Positions 9,225 through 17,863 of a stretch of DNA of 64,000 bases are shown piece by piece. The stretch spans positions 640,712-704,711 of the forward strand of contig CAWAPE010000005.1 of the NCBI GenBank assembly GCA_963783855.1. Direction: 5' to 3'. Each line of letters begins with the position of its first letter. Positions within the stretch are counted from its first letter, which is position 1. The translations under genes were made by a program, and so were the position numbers. The notes under the pieces are model-generated. The model ran no database searches. It was given only the letters and a program-made list of their open reading frames with translations, and was not told the DNA's origin. The DNA is from JAKAGZ01 sp963783855. GTDB lineage: Bacteria > Bacteroidota > Ignavibacteria > Ignavibacteriales > Ignavibacteriaceae.

Positions 9225-9464
9225 TTATTCTTCTGTTAAATCTTCCTGTTCATCAGTAATTTCTGTTAACTTTGATTTTAATTCGGTTATTTTTAACTCA
9301 GCATTTTTCAAAGTTGATGTGCAATCTTTTGAAAGTTTAATGCCTTCTTCGTAAAGCGTAATAGATTTTTCTATCCCGATTTCTTCACTATCGAGCAAAT
9401 TAGATATTTCTTCCAATCTGTGCAATTTATCTTCAAAAGTTTCTTTACTGGATTTCTTTGCCAT
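9225..9464 (-). CDS. xseB: Exodeoxyribonuclease VII small subunit
   Basis: 79-residue XseB, nearly all alpha-helical, with the conserved FEDKLHRLEEI...LE...SITLYEEGIKL pattern typical of the family. It assembles in several copies around XseA to form the nuclease that digests single-stranded DNA to oligonucleotides. The gene starts 4 bases after the xseA stop, so the subunits are co-translated. The C-terminal tail is Glu/Asp rich. Confidence 0.95.
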   Translation of the reverse strand: MAKKSSKETFEDKLHRLEEISNLLDSEEIGIEKSITLYEEGIKLSKDCTSTLKNAELKITELKSKLTEITDEQEDLTEE

Positions 9465-9468
9465 AAAA

Positions 9469-10650
9469 TTATTTCTTTATTTCAACATTTATATCATTAT
9501 CATAAAACTTAAGAGAAGCTGATTTTTTTTTATCAAGATTTTTGGAGCGGCTAATAAATTTATCCCCCTGTTTAACAAGTACAAAACCTTTTTTAAGAGT
9601 TTTGCTAACATTGTGGGATTCAATTGATCCTGATAATAAATCAAGTTTCCCTTTTTTTAATAAAAATTTTCTATCAATATTCCCGAGAAGTTTAAAAGTC
9701 AGGCTATCGATTAGCTGGTTATTTCTTCTAACTAAATCAAGCGGCATTCTGAAGCCGTATGAATTCAGAATATTATTAACTTTTTGATATGATTCACTGC
9801 AAAGATCAACCACATTTTGTGTTGAAGTATAGGAAAATTCGCTAATAAAGGCAAAGAAGTCATTTTTGTCAGGAGTAGCCAGTTCCATTGCGGCAGAAGG
9901 CGTTGGAGCCCTCAGATCAGCAACAAAATCGGCAATTGTAAAATCAACTTCGTGCCCCACCCCCGAAATAACCGGAATTTTAGAAGCAAAAATGGCTCGT
10001 GCTACAATTTCTTCATTAAATGCCCATAAATCCTCAATCGACCCACCGCCGCGTCCGACAATTATCAGATCGATATTTTTCTCTTTTTCAAGTCCCCTGA
10101 TTCCATTTACAATCGATTTAGCTGCTCCGCTTCCCTGAACTCTTGCCGGAGCAATTACAAGTTCAACCAGTGGAAATCTTCTCTCCGCTACACTTATCAT
10201 ATCACGAAAAGCTGCACCATCAATAGCTGTAACAACTCCTATTCTTCTGGGAAAAGACGGGATAGTTTTTTTTAATTCCTCATCAAACAATCCCTCACCA
10301 GCAAGCTTTTGTTTTAACTCTTCAAATGCCGCCTGCAGTTCACCAACCCCTGCCGGTTTCATTGAACGAACATCAACCTGGTAATTGCCTCTTGGAGGGT
10401 AAACAGAAATTTTTCCGTTCACTGTAACTTTCATTCCATCCTGCGGAGTGAAAAAAACATAATTATTAAACCCTTTCCACATTGTGCAGGAAATTGATGC
10501 ATTTGCGTCCTTCAAACTAAAATACCAGTGCCCGGAAACGTGTGCTTTAAAGTTTGATATTTCACCCTGAACGGAAACCTGGCCGAATTTCCCTTCAAGA
10601 GTTTGTTTAATATCTTTTGTTAATTCTGAAACTGTTAGAATAGTGTTCAT
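9469..10650 (-). CDS. xseA: Exodeoxyribonuclease VII large subunit
   Basis: 393-residue catalytic subunit. The N-terminal OB fold (about 1-105, with the VSVQGEISNF and GHWYFSLKD segments) binds single-stranded DNA. The catalytic domain carries GVVTAIDGAAFRDM, VGRGGGSIEDLWAFNEE and GVGHEVDFTIADFVADLRAPTPSAA (within about 155-265), all family hallmarks. It is about 60 residues shorter than E. coli XseA, mainly in the coiled-coil region. It is followed 4 bases later by xseB and preceded by an acetyltransferase gene. Confidence 0.95.
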   Translation of the reverse strand: MNTILTVSELTKDIKQTLEGKFGQVSVQGEISNFKAHVSGHWYFSLKDANASISCTMWKGFNNYVFFTPQDGMKVTVNGKISVYPPRGNYQVDVRSMKPAGVGELQAAFEELKQKLAGEGLFDEELKKTIPSFPRRIGVVTAIDGAAFRDMISVAERRFPLVELVIAPARVQGSGAAKSIVNGIRGLEKEKNIDLIIVGRGGGSIEDLWAFNEEIVARAIFASKIPVISGVGHEVDFTIADFVADLRAPTPSAAMELATPDKNDFFAFISEFSYTSTQNVVDLCSESYQKVNNILNSYGFRMPLDLVRRNNQLIDSLTFKLLGNIDRKFLLKKGKLDLLSGSIESHNVSKTLKKGFVLVKQGDKFISRSKNLDKKKSASLKFYDNDINVEIKK

Positions 10651-10671
10651 AATCTTTATGTTTTCTTGATC

Positions 10672-11238
10672 TTAATCTTTGATAATGTCTTCCTTAATTA
10701 AGGAATATACAAAAGCATCATGTACCTTTTTGCCAACAACCAGTCTTCTTCTTGCAAGACATTCTTTTTTTGCACCAACTTTTTCCGCAACCTTCTGGCT
10801 CGGGATATTTTCTTCTGCCGTAACAATTTCAATTCTATTTAGATTTAGTTCCAAGAAACCAAATTCTGCACAAAGTTTTGTCGCCTCGGAAGCAAATCCT
10901 TTACCCGTATGTTTTGTGCCAACCCAGTATCCGAGATTGCCCATGTTATGCATCCAGTTCATCTGGTTCAGTCCACAGCCACCGACTAATTTATTACTTG
11001 AATTATCAAATATCGCGAAAGAATATCCAAGTTTATCGTTCCATGCATGCTGCTGAAACCCGACCCAATCTATAGTTTCTTCGATATTGTAATCAGGGTG
11101 ACACCACGGCATCCATACAGCAAGTTCCTTTCTGGATTCATATATTGTTGAAAATAGAGCAGAAATGTGTTCAGGGATTATCTTTTTGATTGTAATTTTA
11201 CTGTTACTAAATTCTTCACGCACATTGTCCCCGCACAA
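10672..11238 (-). CDS. GNAT acetyltransferase, RimJ/RimL-like
   Basis: Up to 188 residues. The GNAT acetyl-CoA loop is seen as HTGKGFASEA, followed by the typical LNLNRIEIVTAEENIPSQKVAEKVGA stretch (conserved Asn and the AEK-GA helix), which places it with RimJ/RimL and ribosomal-protein-like serine acetyltransferases. The TTG start at 11238 lies 7 bases after the preceding gene; a GTG at 11223, preceded by GGGGA, is an equally good start and would trim five residues. The substrate is unknown. Confidence 0.85.
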   Translation of the reverse strand: MCGDNVREEFSNSKITIKKIIPEHISALFSTIYESRKELAVWMPWCHPDYNIEETIDWVGFQQHAWNDKLGYSFAIFDNSSNKLVGGCGLNQMNWMHNMGNLGYWVGTKHTGKGFASEATKLCAEFGFLELNLNRIEIVTAEENIPSQKVAEKVGAKKECLARRRLVVGKKVHDAFVYSLIKEDIIKD

Positions 11239-11245
11239 AAAAAGA

Positions 11246-12082
11246 TTAGAAATGGAATGAGAAGAAATTCGAATAAATTCCTAAAGATATTTCGTGAAAA
11301 TTCCTTTCTGGTTTAGCAGGTTGAGTATTAAACCTGTAACGGGCATAAAGTGTAAACGTATTTAAGACATCAGCCAATCCAATTGAAGTTTCAAAACCTA
11401 TTCCGCTAAACCCATCAAAATTAGTAAAACCACTAACGCCGGGTGAAATATATTTAAAGACCGGCAATTCAATTATCTGCTTATAACCTATTCTGAAAAA
11501 GTTGCTGGCATCTGCATTGAATATGTGAGTGTACTCAATTGAGAGATACCCGGATGGAAAATTTATGTTGTCAGATCTGAATGAAAGTAATGGAATCTCT
11601 TTTGTCAGAGCAAAAAAGTCTGTGTTGTTAGTTCTCACATATTCCGGTGCTGGCAAAAGGAACTGAGTTCCAAAAAATACTCCGAGCAATAAGAAGTTGG
11701 ATTCCTTTTCTATTTTAATTTCTTTTGGAAAATCAAGGGTATAGCTGTCTGTTCTTGTAATATTTCCTGCTGAATCTTCGACAGTTATATAAAAAGGGAC
11801 AACCTTCCCTGAAAATTCCTTTCCTCCAAGATCTATTTTTGCCTGGTGCGAATCTATTAATGAATCGGAAATAACAATTTTATATTTGTTATTCAGCAAT
11901 ATCCAGGACTTTACAGGTACACTGGATATAAAAGAAAGATTAAATATTGTAGGTTTTTCCGGTGCAATGTATGAATCAAGTAAATATACCTCTACTGAGT
12001 CCCCCTGCACATAATTAGAGAATGCAAAATTTCCTTGTGCACCAACAAGCAGAACTAAAATAACCAGGAGTAATTTCTTCAT
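11246..12082 (-). CDS. Secreted/outer-membrane beta-barrel protein of unknown function
   Basis: 278 residues. A signal peptide is visible (MKKLLLVILVLLVGAQGNFAFS). The first half (about 25-125) looks like an Ig-like beta domain, with a YTLDFP strand at its end. The second half has alternating strands with GFETSIGLADVLNTFTLYAR and a final FSFHF, as in small outer-membrane barrels. No family is recognised. It lies 10 bases after the cystathionine lyase gene and 7 bases before the acetyltransferase, so it is co-transcribed with them, without an obvious functional link. Confidence 0.7.
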   Translation of the reverse strand: MKKLLLVILVLLVGAQGNFAFSNYVQGDSVEVYLLDSYIAPEKPTIFNLSFISSVPVKSWILLNNKYKIVISDSLIDSHQAKIDLGGKEFSGKVVPFYITVEDSAGNITRTDSYTLDFPKEIKIEKESNFLLLGVFFGTQFLLPAPEYVRTNNTDFFALTKEIPLLSFRSDNINFPSGYLSIEYTHIFNADASNFFRIGYKQIIELPVFKYISPGVSGFTNFDGFSGIGFETSIGLADVLNTFTLYARYRFNTQPAKPERNFHEISLGIYSNFFSFHF

Positions 12083-12092
12083 ATAATAAGTT

Positions 12093-13226
12093 TTATTTTA
12101 ATGCATTTTCAATATCTGCAATTAAATCTTCTATGTCTTCTATACCAACTGAAAATCTAATAAGACCGTCGGTTAAGCCGAATTTTTCCCTTTCTTCTTT
12201 AGGAACAGTTGCGTGGGTCATGCTTGCAGGATGTGAGATTAAACTTTCAACTCCACCAAGGCTTTCGCCAAGTGTAAATATTTTTACATTCTTTAAAATC
12301 TTTTTCGCTTTTTCGGTATCACCAACATCAACTGAGATCATTCCACCGAATCCGCGCATTTGTTTTTTCGCCAGTTCATGCTGCGGGTGCGATGATAATC
12401 CAGGATAGTAAATCTTTTTACCGATTCCTGATTCACTTAAATATTTTGCCAGCGCAATAGCGTTCTTTTCGTGTCTCTCCATCCTTACAGCAAGGGTTTT
12501 CGTTGAACGCATAACAAGCCAGCAATCAAATGGTGAAGGAACACCGCCGGTTGCGTTTTGAATATATCTCAACCTTTCGTGGATCTTTTCATCACTCGTC
12601 AATAAAATACCCCCTATAACATCACTGTGACCATTTAAATATTTTGTAGAACTGTGAAGCACTACATCACAGCCGAGAGTAAGAGGGTTCTGAAAATAGG
12701 GACTCATAAAAGTATTATCGCAGATACAAAGCAAATTATTTTTCTTGCAAATATCCGAAGCACCCTGTAAATCCGTTAAATTTAACATCGGATTTGTTGG
12801 AGTTTCAAGGTAAACCATTTTTGTGTTTGGTTTAATTGCTTTTTCAATATTTGAAAGCTCGCTGGTATTCACCCAGGAAAATTCAAGCCCGTAATCTTTC
12901 ATAATTTGCTCAAACAATCTGTAAGTACCACCGTAAACATTATTGGAACAAATTACGTGATCACCAGCTTTCACAAGGCTTAAAAGTGCGTGAGTCGCTG
13001 CAAGGCCGGAAGCAAATGCGATTCCGTATTTCCCTTTTTCAAGTGCGGCTATGTTAGCTTCCATAGATGCGCGCGTAAGGTTGTGAGTTCTTCCGTATTC
13101 GTATCCTTTATGTTTTCCCAGCTCTTCCTGCGCATATGTTGAAGTCTGATAAATTGGTGTTATTACCGCCCCTGTAACCGGATCAGGTTGCTGACCTGCA
13201 TGAATTGCATCTGTTGAGAATCCCAT
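12093..13226 (-). CDS. Cystathionine gamma-lyase / gamma-synthase (Cys/Met metabolism PLP enzyme)
   Basis: 377-residue fold-type I PLP enzyme. The Schiff-base Lys is Lys195 in HSSTKYLNGHSD; Asp170 (CICDNTF) pairs with the pyridine nitrogen, and the N-terminal YGRTHNLTR supplies phosphate contacts for the neighbouring subunit. The gene lies 55 bases downstream of cystathionine beta-synthase. This context favours cystathionine gamma-lyase of the reverse trans-sulfuration route (cystathionine to cysteine, 2-oxobutyrate and ammonia). Sequence alone cannot exclude cystathionine gamma-synthase (metB). Confidence 0.92.
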   Translation of the reverse strand: MGFSTDAIHAGQQPDPVTGAVITPIYQTSTYAQEELGKHKGYEYGRTHNLTRASMEANIAALEKGKYGIAFASGLAATHALLSLVKAGDHVICSNNVYGGTYRLFEQIMKDYGLEFSWVNTSELSNIEKAIKPNTKMVYLETPTNPMLNLTDLQGASDICKKNNLLCICDNTFMSPYFQNPLTLGCDVVLHSSTKYLNGHSDVIGGILLTSDEKIHERLRYIQNATGGVPSPFDCWLVMRSTKTLAVRMERHEKNAIALAKYLSESGIGKKIYYPGLSSHPQHELAKKQMRGFGGMISVDVGDTEKAKKILKNVKIFTLGESLGGVESLISHPASMTHATVPKEEREKFGLTDGLIRFSVGIEDIEDLIADIENALK

Positions 13227-13281
13227 ATATTCCTTTTAATTGTTTAACTATTAAAATGTCTAATTGCTTTTTATCCTGGCC

Positions 13282-14649
13282 CTAGCTCAAATCTGAATTT
13301 TCAATAATATCGTAACGCGTGATTATATCTTTTATTCTTCCGTATTCAGTTACGAGTACGGCCGGCGAATCACTTAAATAATTCTTTACAGTGGTTAGTT
13401 CCGTTCTTTCATCAAGAGTCGGCAGTCCCGGCCCCATAATTTTTGCAACCGGTTTATCCAGCAATGCAGGATCCTTCACAAGGCTTGCCATTAATTTAGC
13501 TTCTTTTACGCTGCCGACTGACTCACCTTCATCAATAACCGGCAATTGGGAAAAACCACGGAAGTTTAAAAGCTCAACCGCTGTTTTGATTTTATCAGTT
13601 GATTTAACCGAGATCAATTCTTTCGGTTTACCATTTCTCTTTGCCAGCGAAATATCGTGCAGTGATCTGAATTTCTGTACAAGCATTCCGTTATCTCTCA
13701 ACCATTCTTCACTATGCATTTTTGTGAGATATCTTTCACCTGTATCAGCTACTACAAAAACGACAATGGCTGATTCATCAAGTTCTTTTGCCAGTTCAAG
13801 AGTTGCCCATAGATTTGTTCCTGTGCTGCCTCCGCAAAAGATGCCCTCTTCTTTTGAAAGTTTGCGGGCAAAACTAAATGAATCCTGATCTGTTACATTT
13901 ATAATTCTATCGATATAGTTAAAATCTACGTTGTTCGGCAGGCAGTCCTGACCAATTCCTTCAACAAGATATGGAAGACCTTCAATCAGCTTTCCAGTTT
14001 TTTTGTACTCTTGAAAAATAGAACCAAATGGATCAGCTCCAACGACCTGTATGTTTTTATTTTTTTCTTTTAAAAATTTTCCGGTTCCACTTATTGTTCC
14101 ACCTGTTCCTATACCTGATACAAAATGCGTCATCTTTCCTTCGGTGTCACGCCATATTTCAGGTCCGGTTGTTCTGTAATGAACCGCAGGATTTGCCGGG
14201 TTTGAATACTGATACATAAAAAGAGAATTATCAGTTTCTTTTTCTATCTTTTTTGCAACAGTTATATAATAATCCGGATGATCGTGACCGACCGCATTTG
14301 AAACAACAATTACATCTCCGCCGAGAGCTTTAAGGTAATTTATTTTTTCCGAACTAACTTTATCTGTAACTACAAAAATAGATTTGTAACCTTTTACAGC
14401 GGCAGCAAGTGCAAGACCAATTCCTGTATTTCCGCTGGTTGCTTCAATAATTGTCCCGCCGGGTTTTATCTGTCCATCTTTTTCAGCCGATTCGAGCATT
14501 GAAAGTCCAATCCTGTCCTTTACACTACCACCCGGATTTGATGATTCAAGTTTCGCAAATATTTGTGGCTTTAGTCCTTTGTTAAGCTTATTTAGTTTTA
14601 TGAGAGGGGTGTTACCTATCGCGTCCAAAATGCTTTCTTTATAAATCAT
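13282..14649 (-). CDS. Cystathionine beta-synthase with C-terminal CBS-domain pair
   Basis: 455 residues. The catalytic fold-type II PLP domain (about 1-320) has Lys44 in GGSVKDR, the asparagine loop SGNTGIG near 70-76 and the GGSTGTN phosphate loop. The tail (about 335-455) contains two CBS motifs (ISVKSTDKIKTAVELL; MGPGLPTLDERTELTTV), which in the family bind adenosyl ligands and regulate the enzyme. The catalytic domain alone could be O-acetylserine sulfhydrylase, but the tail plus the adjacent gamma-lyase point to serine plus homocysteine giving cystathionine. It lacks the N-terminal heme domain of the vertebrate enzyme. Confidence 0.92.
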   Translation of the reverse strand: MIYKESILDAIGNTPLIKLNKLNKGLKPQIFAKLESSNPGGSVKDRIGLSMLESAEKDGQIKPGGTIIEATSGNTGIGLALAAAVKGYKSIFVVTDKVSSEKINYLKALGGDVIVVSNAVGHDHPDYYITVAKKIEKETDNSLFMYQYSNPANPAVHYRTTGPEIWRDTEGKMTHFVSGIGTGGTISGTGKFLKEKNKNIQVVGADPFGSIFQEYKKTGKLIEGLPYLVEGIGQDCLPNNVDFNYIDRIINVTDQDSFSFARKLSKEEGIFCGGSTGTNLWATLELAKELDESAIVVFVVADTGERYLTKMHSEEWLRDNGMLVQKFRSLHDISLAKRNGKPKELISVKSTDKIKTAVELLNFRGFSQLPVIDEGESVGSVKEAKLMASLVKDPALLDKPVAKIMGPGLPTLDERTELTTVKNYLSDSPAVLVTEYGRIKDIITRYDIIENSDLS

Positions 14650-15035
14650 AAGAATATCCTGAGTGTTTTATCCTGTAAATATTTGCCTCCCCCGTGAATT
14701 AAAATTTGATCTAAATTAAGCTACAATAATAACCAAATGGATTGAATGATTAAAGCTAAATTTAGTGGGATATTTTTAATTTACGTTGATTCTGATATTA
14801 TTTATTTTGATACTGATTCATAAAAAAAGTCTTACTTATATGGAAAAAAGGATCACTACAGCTTTTTTAATTCTTGTTATAGTCCACACATTTCTCTTAA
14901 TCGCACTTCCATGTTTAAGAGAAGTTCTGACAATCAGATGGAATTGTTTTAATATTGGTTATCATTGAATCTAAAATTATAAACAGCAATATTGTGTTGA
15001 AATTAATACAACAAATCAATTAAAGAATTATAAAT
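14650..15035. other. 386-base AT-rich intergenic region between divergent genes
   Basis: This separates the minus-strand cystathionine synthase gene from the plus-strand marC-like gene and should hold both promoters. I find no clear consensus promoter. A possible 42-residue single-helix ORF (ATG at 14840) has no ribosome-binding site that stands out and no recognised family. No RNA gene was recognised. Confidence 0.6.
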
Positions 15036-15656
15036 ATGACTGATAATTTACTACTATTTGCCTTAACCGTTTTCACGGGGTTCTTTGCTATTATGAATCC
15101 TATAGCAAACACACCTGTATTTTTAGGTCTCGCTGGCGACCGGGATAAATCGGATAGGAAAAAAATAGCGAAAACATCCTGTGTTACGGCGTTTATAATT
15201 GTGGTGTTTTTTGTTATTCTTGGTAAATACATTTTTGAATTATTCGGGATAACAATACCTGCCTTTAAAATTACTGGCGGATTGCTTTTGTTCTATGTCG
15301 GCTTTGAGATGCTGCAGTCCAAAAAATCAAAAATACACCACCAGGAAAATGTTGAACCCGATGACGGGGTTGCCGTTTCACCACTCGCAATTCCAATACT
15401 TGCGGGACCCGGCACAATAGTAACAGCAATGAACAATGTTACACACGGTAGTTTCATTCACATAGCTATCGATATTATAATTTTCGCAATTATGATCCTG
15501 CTTACATACCTGGCTTTCACCCTAAGTGATCTCATAGTAAAAAAAATAGGTGAAAACTTAATAACAGTAATCGGAAAAATAATGGGACTTATTCTCGCCA
15601 TAATGGGAACACAGATGGCAATAGAAGGAGTAAAAATTGCGTTTGGAATTAAATAG
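15036..15656 (+). CDS. MarC/UPF0056 family integral membrane protein
   Basis: 206 residues with six hydrophobic segments. Family hallmarks are the N-terminal FTGFFAIMNPIANTPVFLGLA and the mid-protein VSPLAIPILAGPGTIVTAM. MarC-family proteins sit in the inner membrane; their transport role is poorly defined (NAAT family, some reported to carry amino acids). The gene stands alone on the plus strand and no ribosome-binding site of note is present. Confidence 0.9.
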   Translation: MTDNLLLFALTVFTGFFAIMNPIANTPVFLGLAGDRDKSDRKKIAKTSCVTAFIIVVFFVILGKYIFELFGITIPAFKITGGLLLFYVGFEMLQSKKSKIHHQENVEPDDGVAVSPLAIPILAGPGTIVTAMNNVTHGSFIHIAIDIIIFAIMILLTYLAFTLSDLIVKKIGENLITVIGKIMGLILAIMGTQMAIEGVKIAFGIK

Positions 15657-15825
15657 ATATTCCTTGCTCCCGTAATCATTTATAAATAAGCGGTTGCGGA
15701 GCTGTATTAGCCCATTTCACGGATTTTTCCTCATTAACCCTAATCCTGTTTTCTGAAAGATTTCTCTGGCATTTTAAAGATAATTTCCGCAATATATACA
15801 CGAAAATATCTGGGGAGTTATAGCG

Positions 15826-16125
15826 ATGGAAAAACTAACCACAGCCCGTAAGGAAAAGTGGATCACAGTCATTTTTTCAGTCCTTCTTGCTCTTCCGTTC
15901 GGCCTAGTAGGGTCAATTGTTCTGACACCATTTTTCTGGTGGATTGAAAAATTTATTCCGTTTAAACTTACCGGGCACACCGGTCCCGAAACCTGGGTAA
16001 CCTTAACGGTTACATTTATTACCGCGAACCTACTCTATATTATCTGCAATAAATTATTACACAGAATTCCTGATGAACAAAATACCATACCAGCAGATAG
16101 ACTGGTCAAAAATTCCAAAGTCTGA
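15826..16125 (+). CDS. Small membrane protein of unknown function
   Basis: 99 residues with two hydrophobic helices (about 12-37 and 52-76) and a charged N-terminus. No family is recognised. Its last 53 bases overlap the start of the cupin gene in another frame. This long overlap suggests either a slightly extended C-terminus here or a genuine nested start; the cupin start is well conserved, so the doubt falls on this gene's tail. A GGGGAG motif lies upstream of ATG 15826. Confidence 0.55.
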   Translation: MEKLTTARKEKWITVIFSVLLALPFGLVGSIVLTPFFWWIEKFIPFKLTGHTGPETWVTLTVTFITANLLYIICNKLLHRIPDEQNTIPADRLVKNSKV

Positions 16126-16411
16126 GCACAAAGGCACAACCGGAACATCTTTCTGGCAAACTATAAAACTCGACGGACTCAGGATCAGGATTGTAGAATA
16201 CTCTAAAGGATACCTCGCCGATCACTGGTGTAAGAAAGGACATATTGTACACTGCCTCGATGGAGAGTTTATAACAGAAATGGAAAATGGGAAAAAGTTT
16301 TCTATGAAACCGGGCATGTCCTACGTTGTATCCGATGAAGTGAGTTCCCACCGGTCAGTTTCCAAAATTGGGGCTAAGTTGTTGATTATTGACGGGGAGT
16401 TTTTGAAATAA
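16073..16411 (+). CDS. DHCW-motif cupin-fold protein
   Basis: 112-residue single-domain cupin. It has the characteristic beginning of this small family (IPYQQIDWSKIPKSEHKG), the YLADHWCKKGHIVHCLDGEF strand pair carrying the His residues expected to hold a metal, and the closing MSYVVSDEVSSHRS. The named DHCW motif is seen here as ADHWC. The biochemical role of the family is not established. It overlaps the preceding small membrane-protein frame by 53 bases. Confidence 0.85.
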   Translation: MNKIPYQQIDWSKIPKSEHKGTTGTSFWQTIKLDGLRIRIVEYSKGYLADHWCKKGHIVHCLDGEFITEMENGKKFSMKPGMSYVVSDEVSSHRSVSKIGAKLLIIDGEFLK

Positions 16412-16517
16412 ATATAGCCTATATTTGTAAAGTAATTTAAATTAAATAGGCACACTCAGATACTAAATACAGGGAAAGTTACCCCGCTTCTCCAAACCTT
16501 AAATTTCAAAAACTACA

Positions 16518-17711
16518 ATGATATTACTCGACAAACCTTACGTCTCAGATTTTCTTAAACAAACTATAAAAGAAAACAATATTGAAATTATTTCCACTCC
16601 GGAAGCCAGAGGGCTATTTCCCGATGATTCACTCAACTGGATAAGCGAAGAAAAGGCCAGGAGTGTATTTGAAAAGAATCCCGATACCAGGGTTTATACA
16701 AACTCAGAAAATTCGATAAGCTGGATCGAAAGAAATTTCAACTCATTCAATCTGCCGGAACAAATAGATGTTTTCAAAGATAAAATTACATTCAGAGAAT
16801 TGATCAAAGATTCCTATCCCGATTATTTTTTTAAGGGAGTGAAGTTCGGGGAATTAGCCGGACTAAATTTAGCTGAGATAAAATTTCCAATTATTGTTAA
16901 ACCCGCGGTGGGGTTTTTCAGCATAGGCGTTCATAAGATTAATAGTCACGAAGAATGGAACGGGGTCTTAGCCAAAATTGAAGAAGAGATAAAAAAAATA
17001 AGTGGCCTGTATCCAAAAGAAGTTATAGATATTTCCGATTTTATTTTAGAGGAATGTATTGAAGGTGAAGAATACGCAGTTGACTGTTACTTCAATAAAA
17101 ACGGCGACCCGGTTATACTTAATATTTTTCACCACATATTTTCATCAGACAGTGATGTGAGCGACAGGGTCTATTCAACTTCGGAAGAGATAATTAACAG
17201 GCACAAAAACGCAATAAGAGAATTTCTTTCCGAAATCGGCCTTAAGACAAATCTCAAAAACTTTCCCGCGCACATCGAGGTTCGTATCAACAAAAAAGGA
17301 CGGTTAAATCCTATAGAAGTAAACCCGCTTCGTTTTGGCGGCTGGTGCACCACGGGAGATTTTTCATGGTACGCATACGGTTTCAATTCATACAAATATT
17401 TCCTGGAAAATAAGAAGCCCGATTGGGATGAAATTTTCAAATCAAGAAAGGATAAAAAATACAGCTTAATCGTACTTGATAATATTTCAGGAATTAAAGA
17501 AAACGAAATAGATTTTTTCGATTATGATCTGCTGCTGAAGGACTTTAAAAATCCACTTAATATCAGGAAGGTAGACATAAAGAAATATCACATCTTCGGA
17601 TTCCTTTTCCTCGAGACAACAATTGGGAAAGAGGAAGAACTCGATTATATCCTTACATCTGATTTGAAAAAATACATAAAGCCTAAAAACCAGATTGTCA
17701 GGTCGGCATAA
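16518..17711 (+). CDS. ATP-grasp domain protein, probable carboxylate-amine ligase
   Basis: 397 residues. The ATP-grasp core runs from about 110 to 300. It has FPIIVKPAVGFFSIGVHKI (nucleotide-binding Lys and loop), FILEECIEGEEYAVDCYF, and the metal-binding end INKKGRLNPIEVNPLRFGG with the ExN pair. An N-terminal alpha/beta pre-grasp domain precedes it. Such enzymes activate a carboxylate as acyl phosphate and join it to an amine or thiol; the substrate is unknown. The next gene, 152 bases downstream, is a cysteine-synthase-like PLP enzyme, so an amino-acid-derived product is possible, but this is inference. Confidence 0.8.
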   Translation: MILLDKPYVSDFLKQTIKENNIEIISTPEARGLFPDDSLNWISEEKARSVFEKNPDTRVYTNSENSISWIERNFNSFNLPEQIDVFKDKITFRELIKDSYPDYFFKGVKFGELAGLNLAEIKFPIIVKPAVGFFSIGVHKINSHEEWNGVLAKIEEEIKKISGLYPKEVIDISDFILEECIEGEEYAVDCYFNKNGDPVILNIFHHIFSSDSDVSDRVYSTSEEIINRHKNAIREFLSEIGLKTNLKNFPAHIEVRINKKGRLNPIEVNPLRFGGWCTTGDFSWYAYGFNSYKYFLENKKPDWDEIFKSRKDKKYSLIVLDNISGIKENEIDFFDYDLLLKDFKNPLNIRKVDIKKYHIFGFLFLETTIGKEEELDYILTSDLKKYIKPKNQIVRSA

Positions 17712-17863
17712 ATTAAATCTACTTTTCAGTTGCTGTACAGTACATCTCGGCGGACATAAAATTGCCTGTTAAATTTCTGGTTGTAGTTTCTTGGTAAAAC
17801 AATAATATTACTATATTCATTAGAAAAAATATTTATTTTTAATAAAATTTTACCGGATATAAA

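Noticed and set aside
13391..13888. 165-codon plus-strand ORF opposite the cystathionine beta-synthase gene
   Set aside because: Shadow of a clearly conserved enzyme; Ser-rich translation with no domain.
14786..14968. 60-residue plus-strand ORF with one hydrophobic helix
   Set aside because: TTG start, no ribosome-binding site, no family resemblance; likely chance in AT-rich intergenic DNA. The internal ATG at 14840 is no better.
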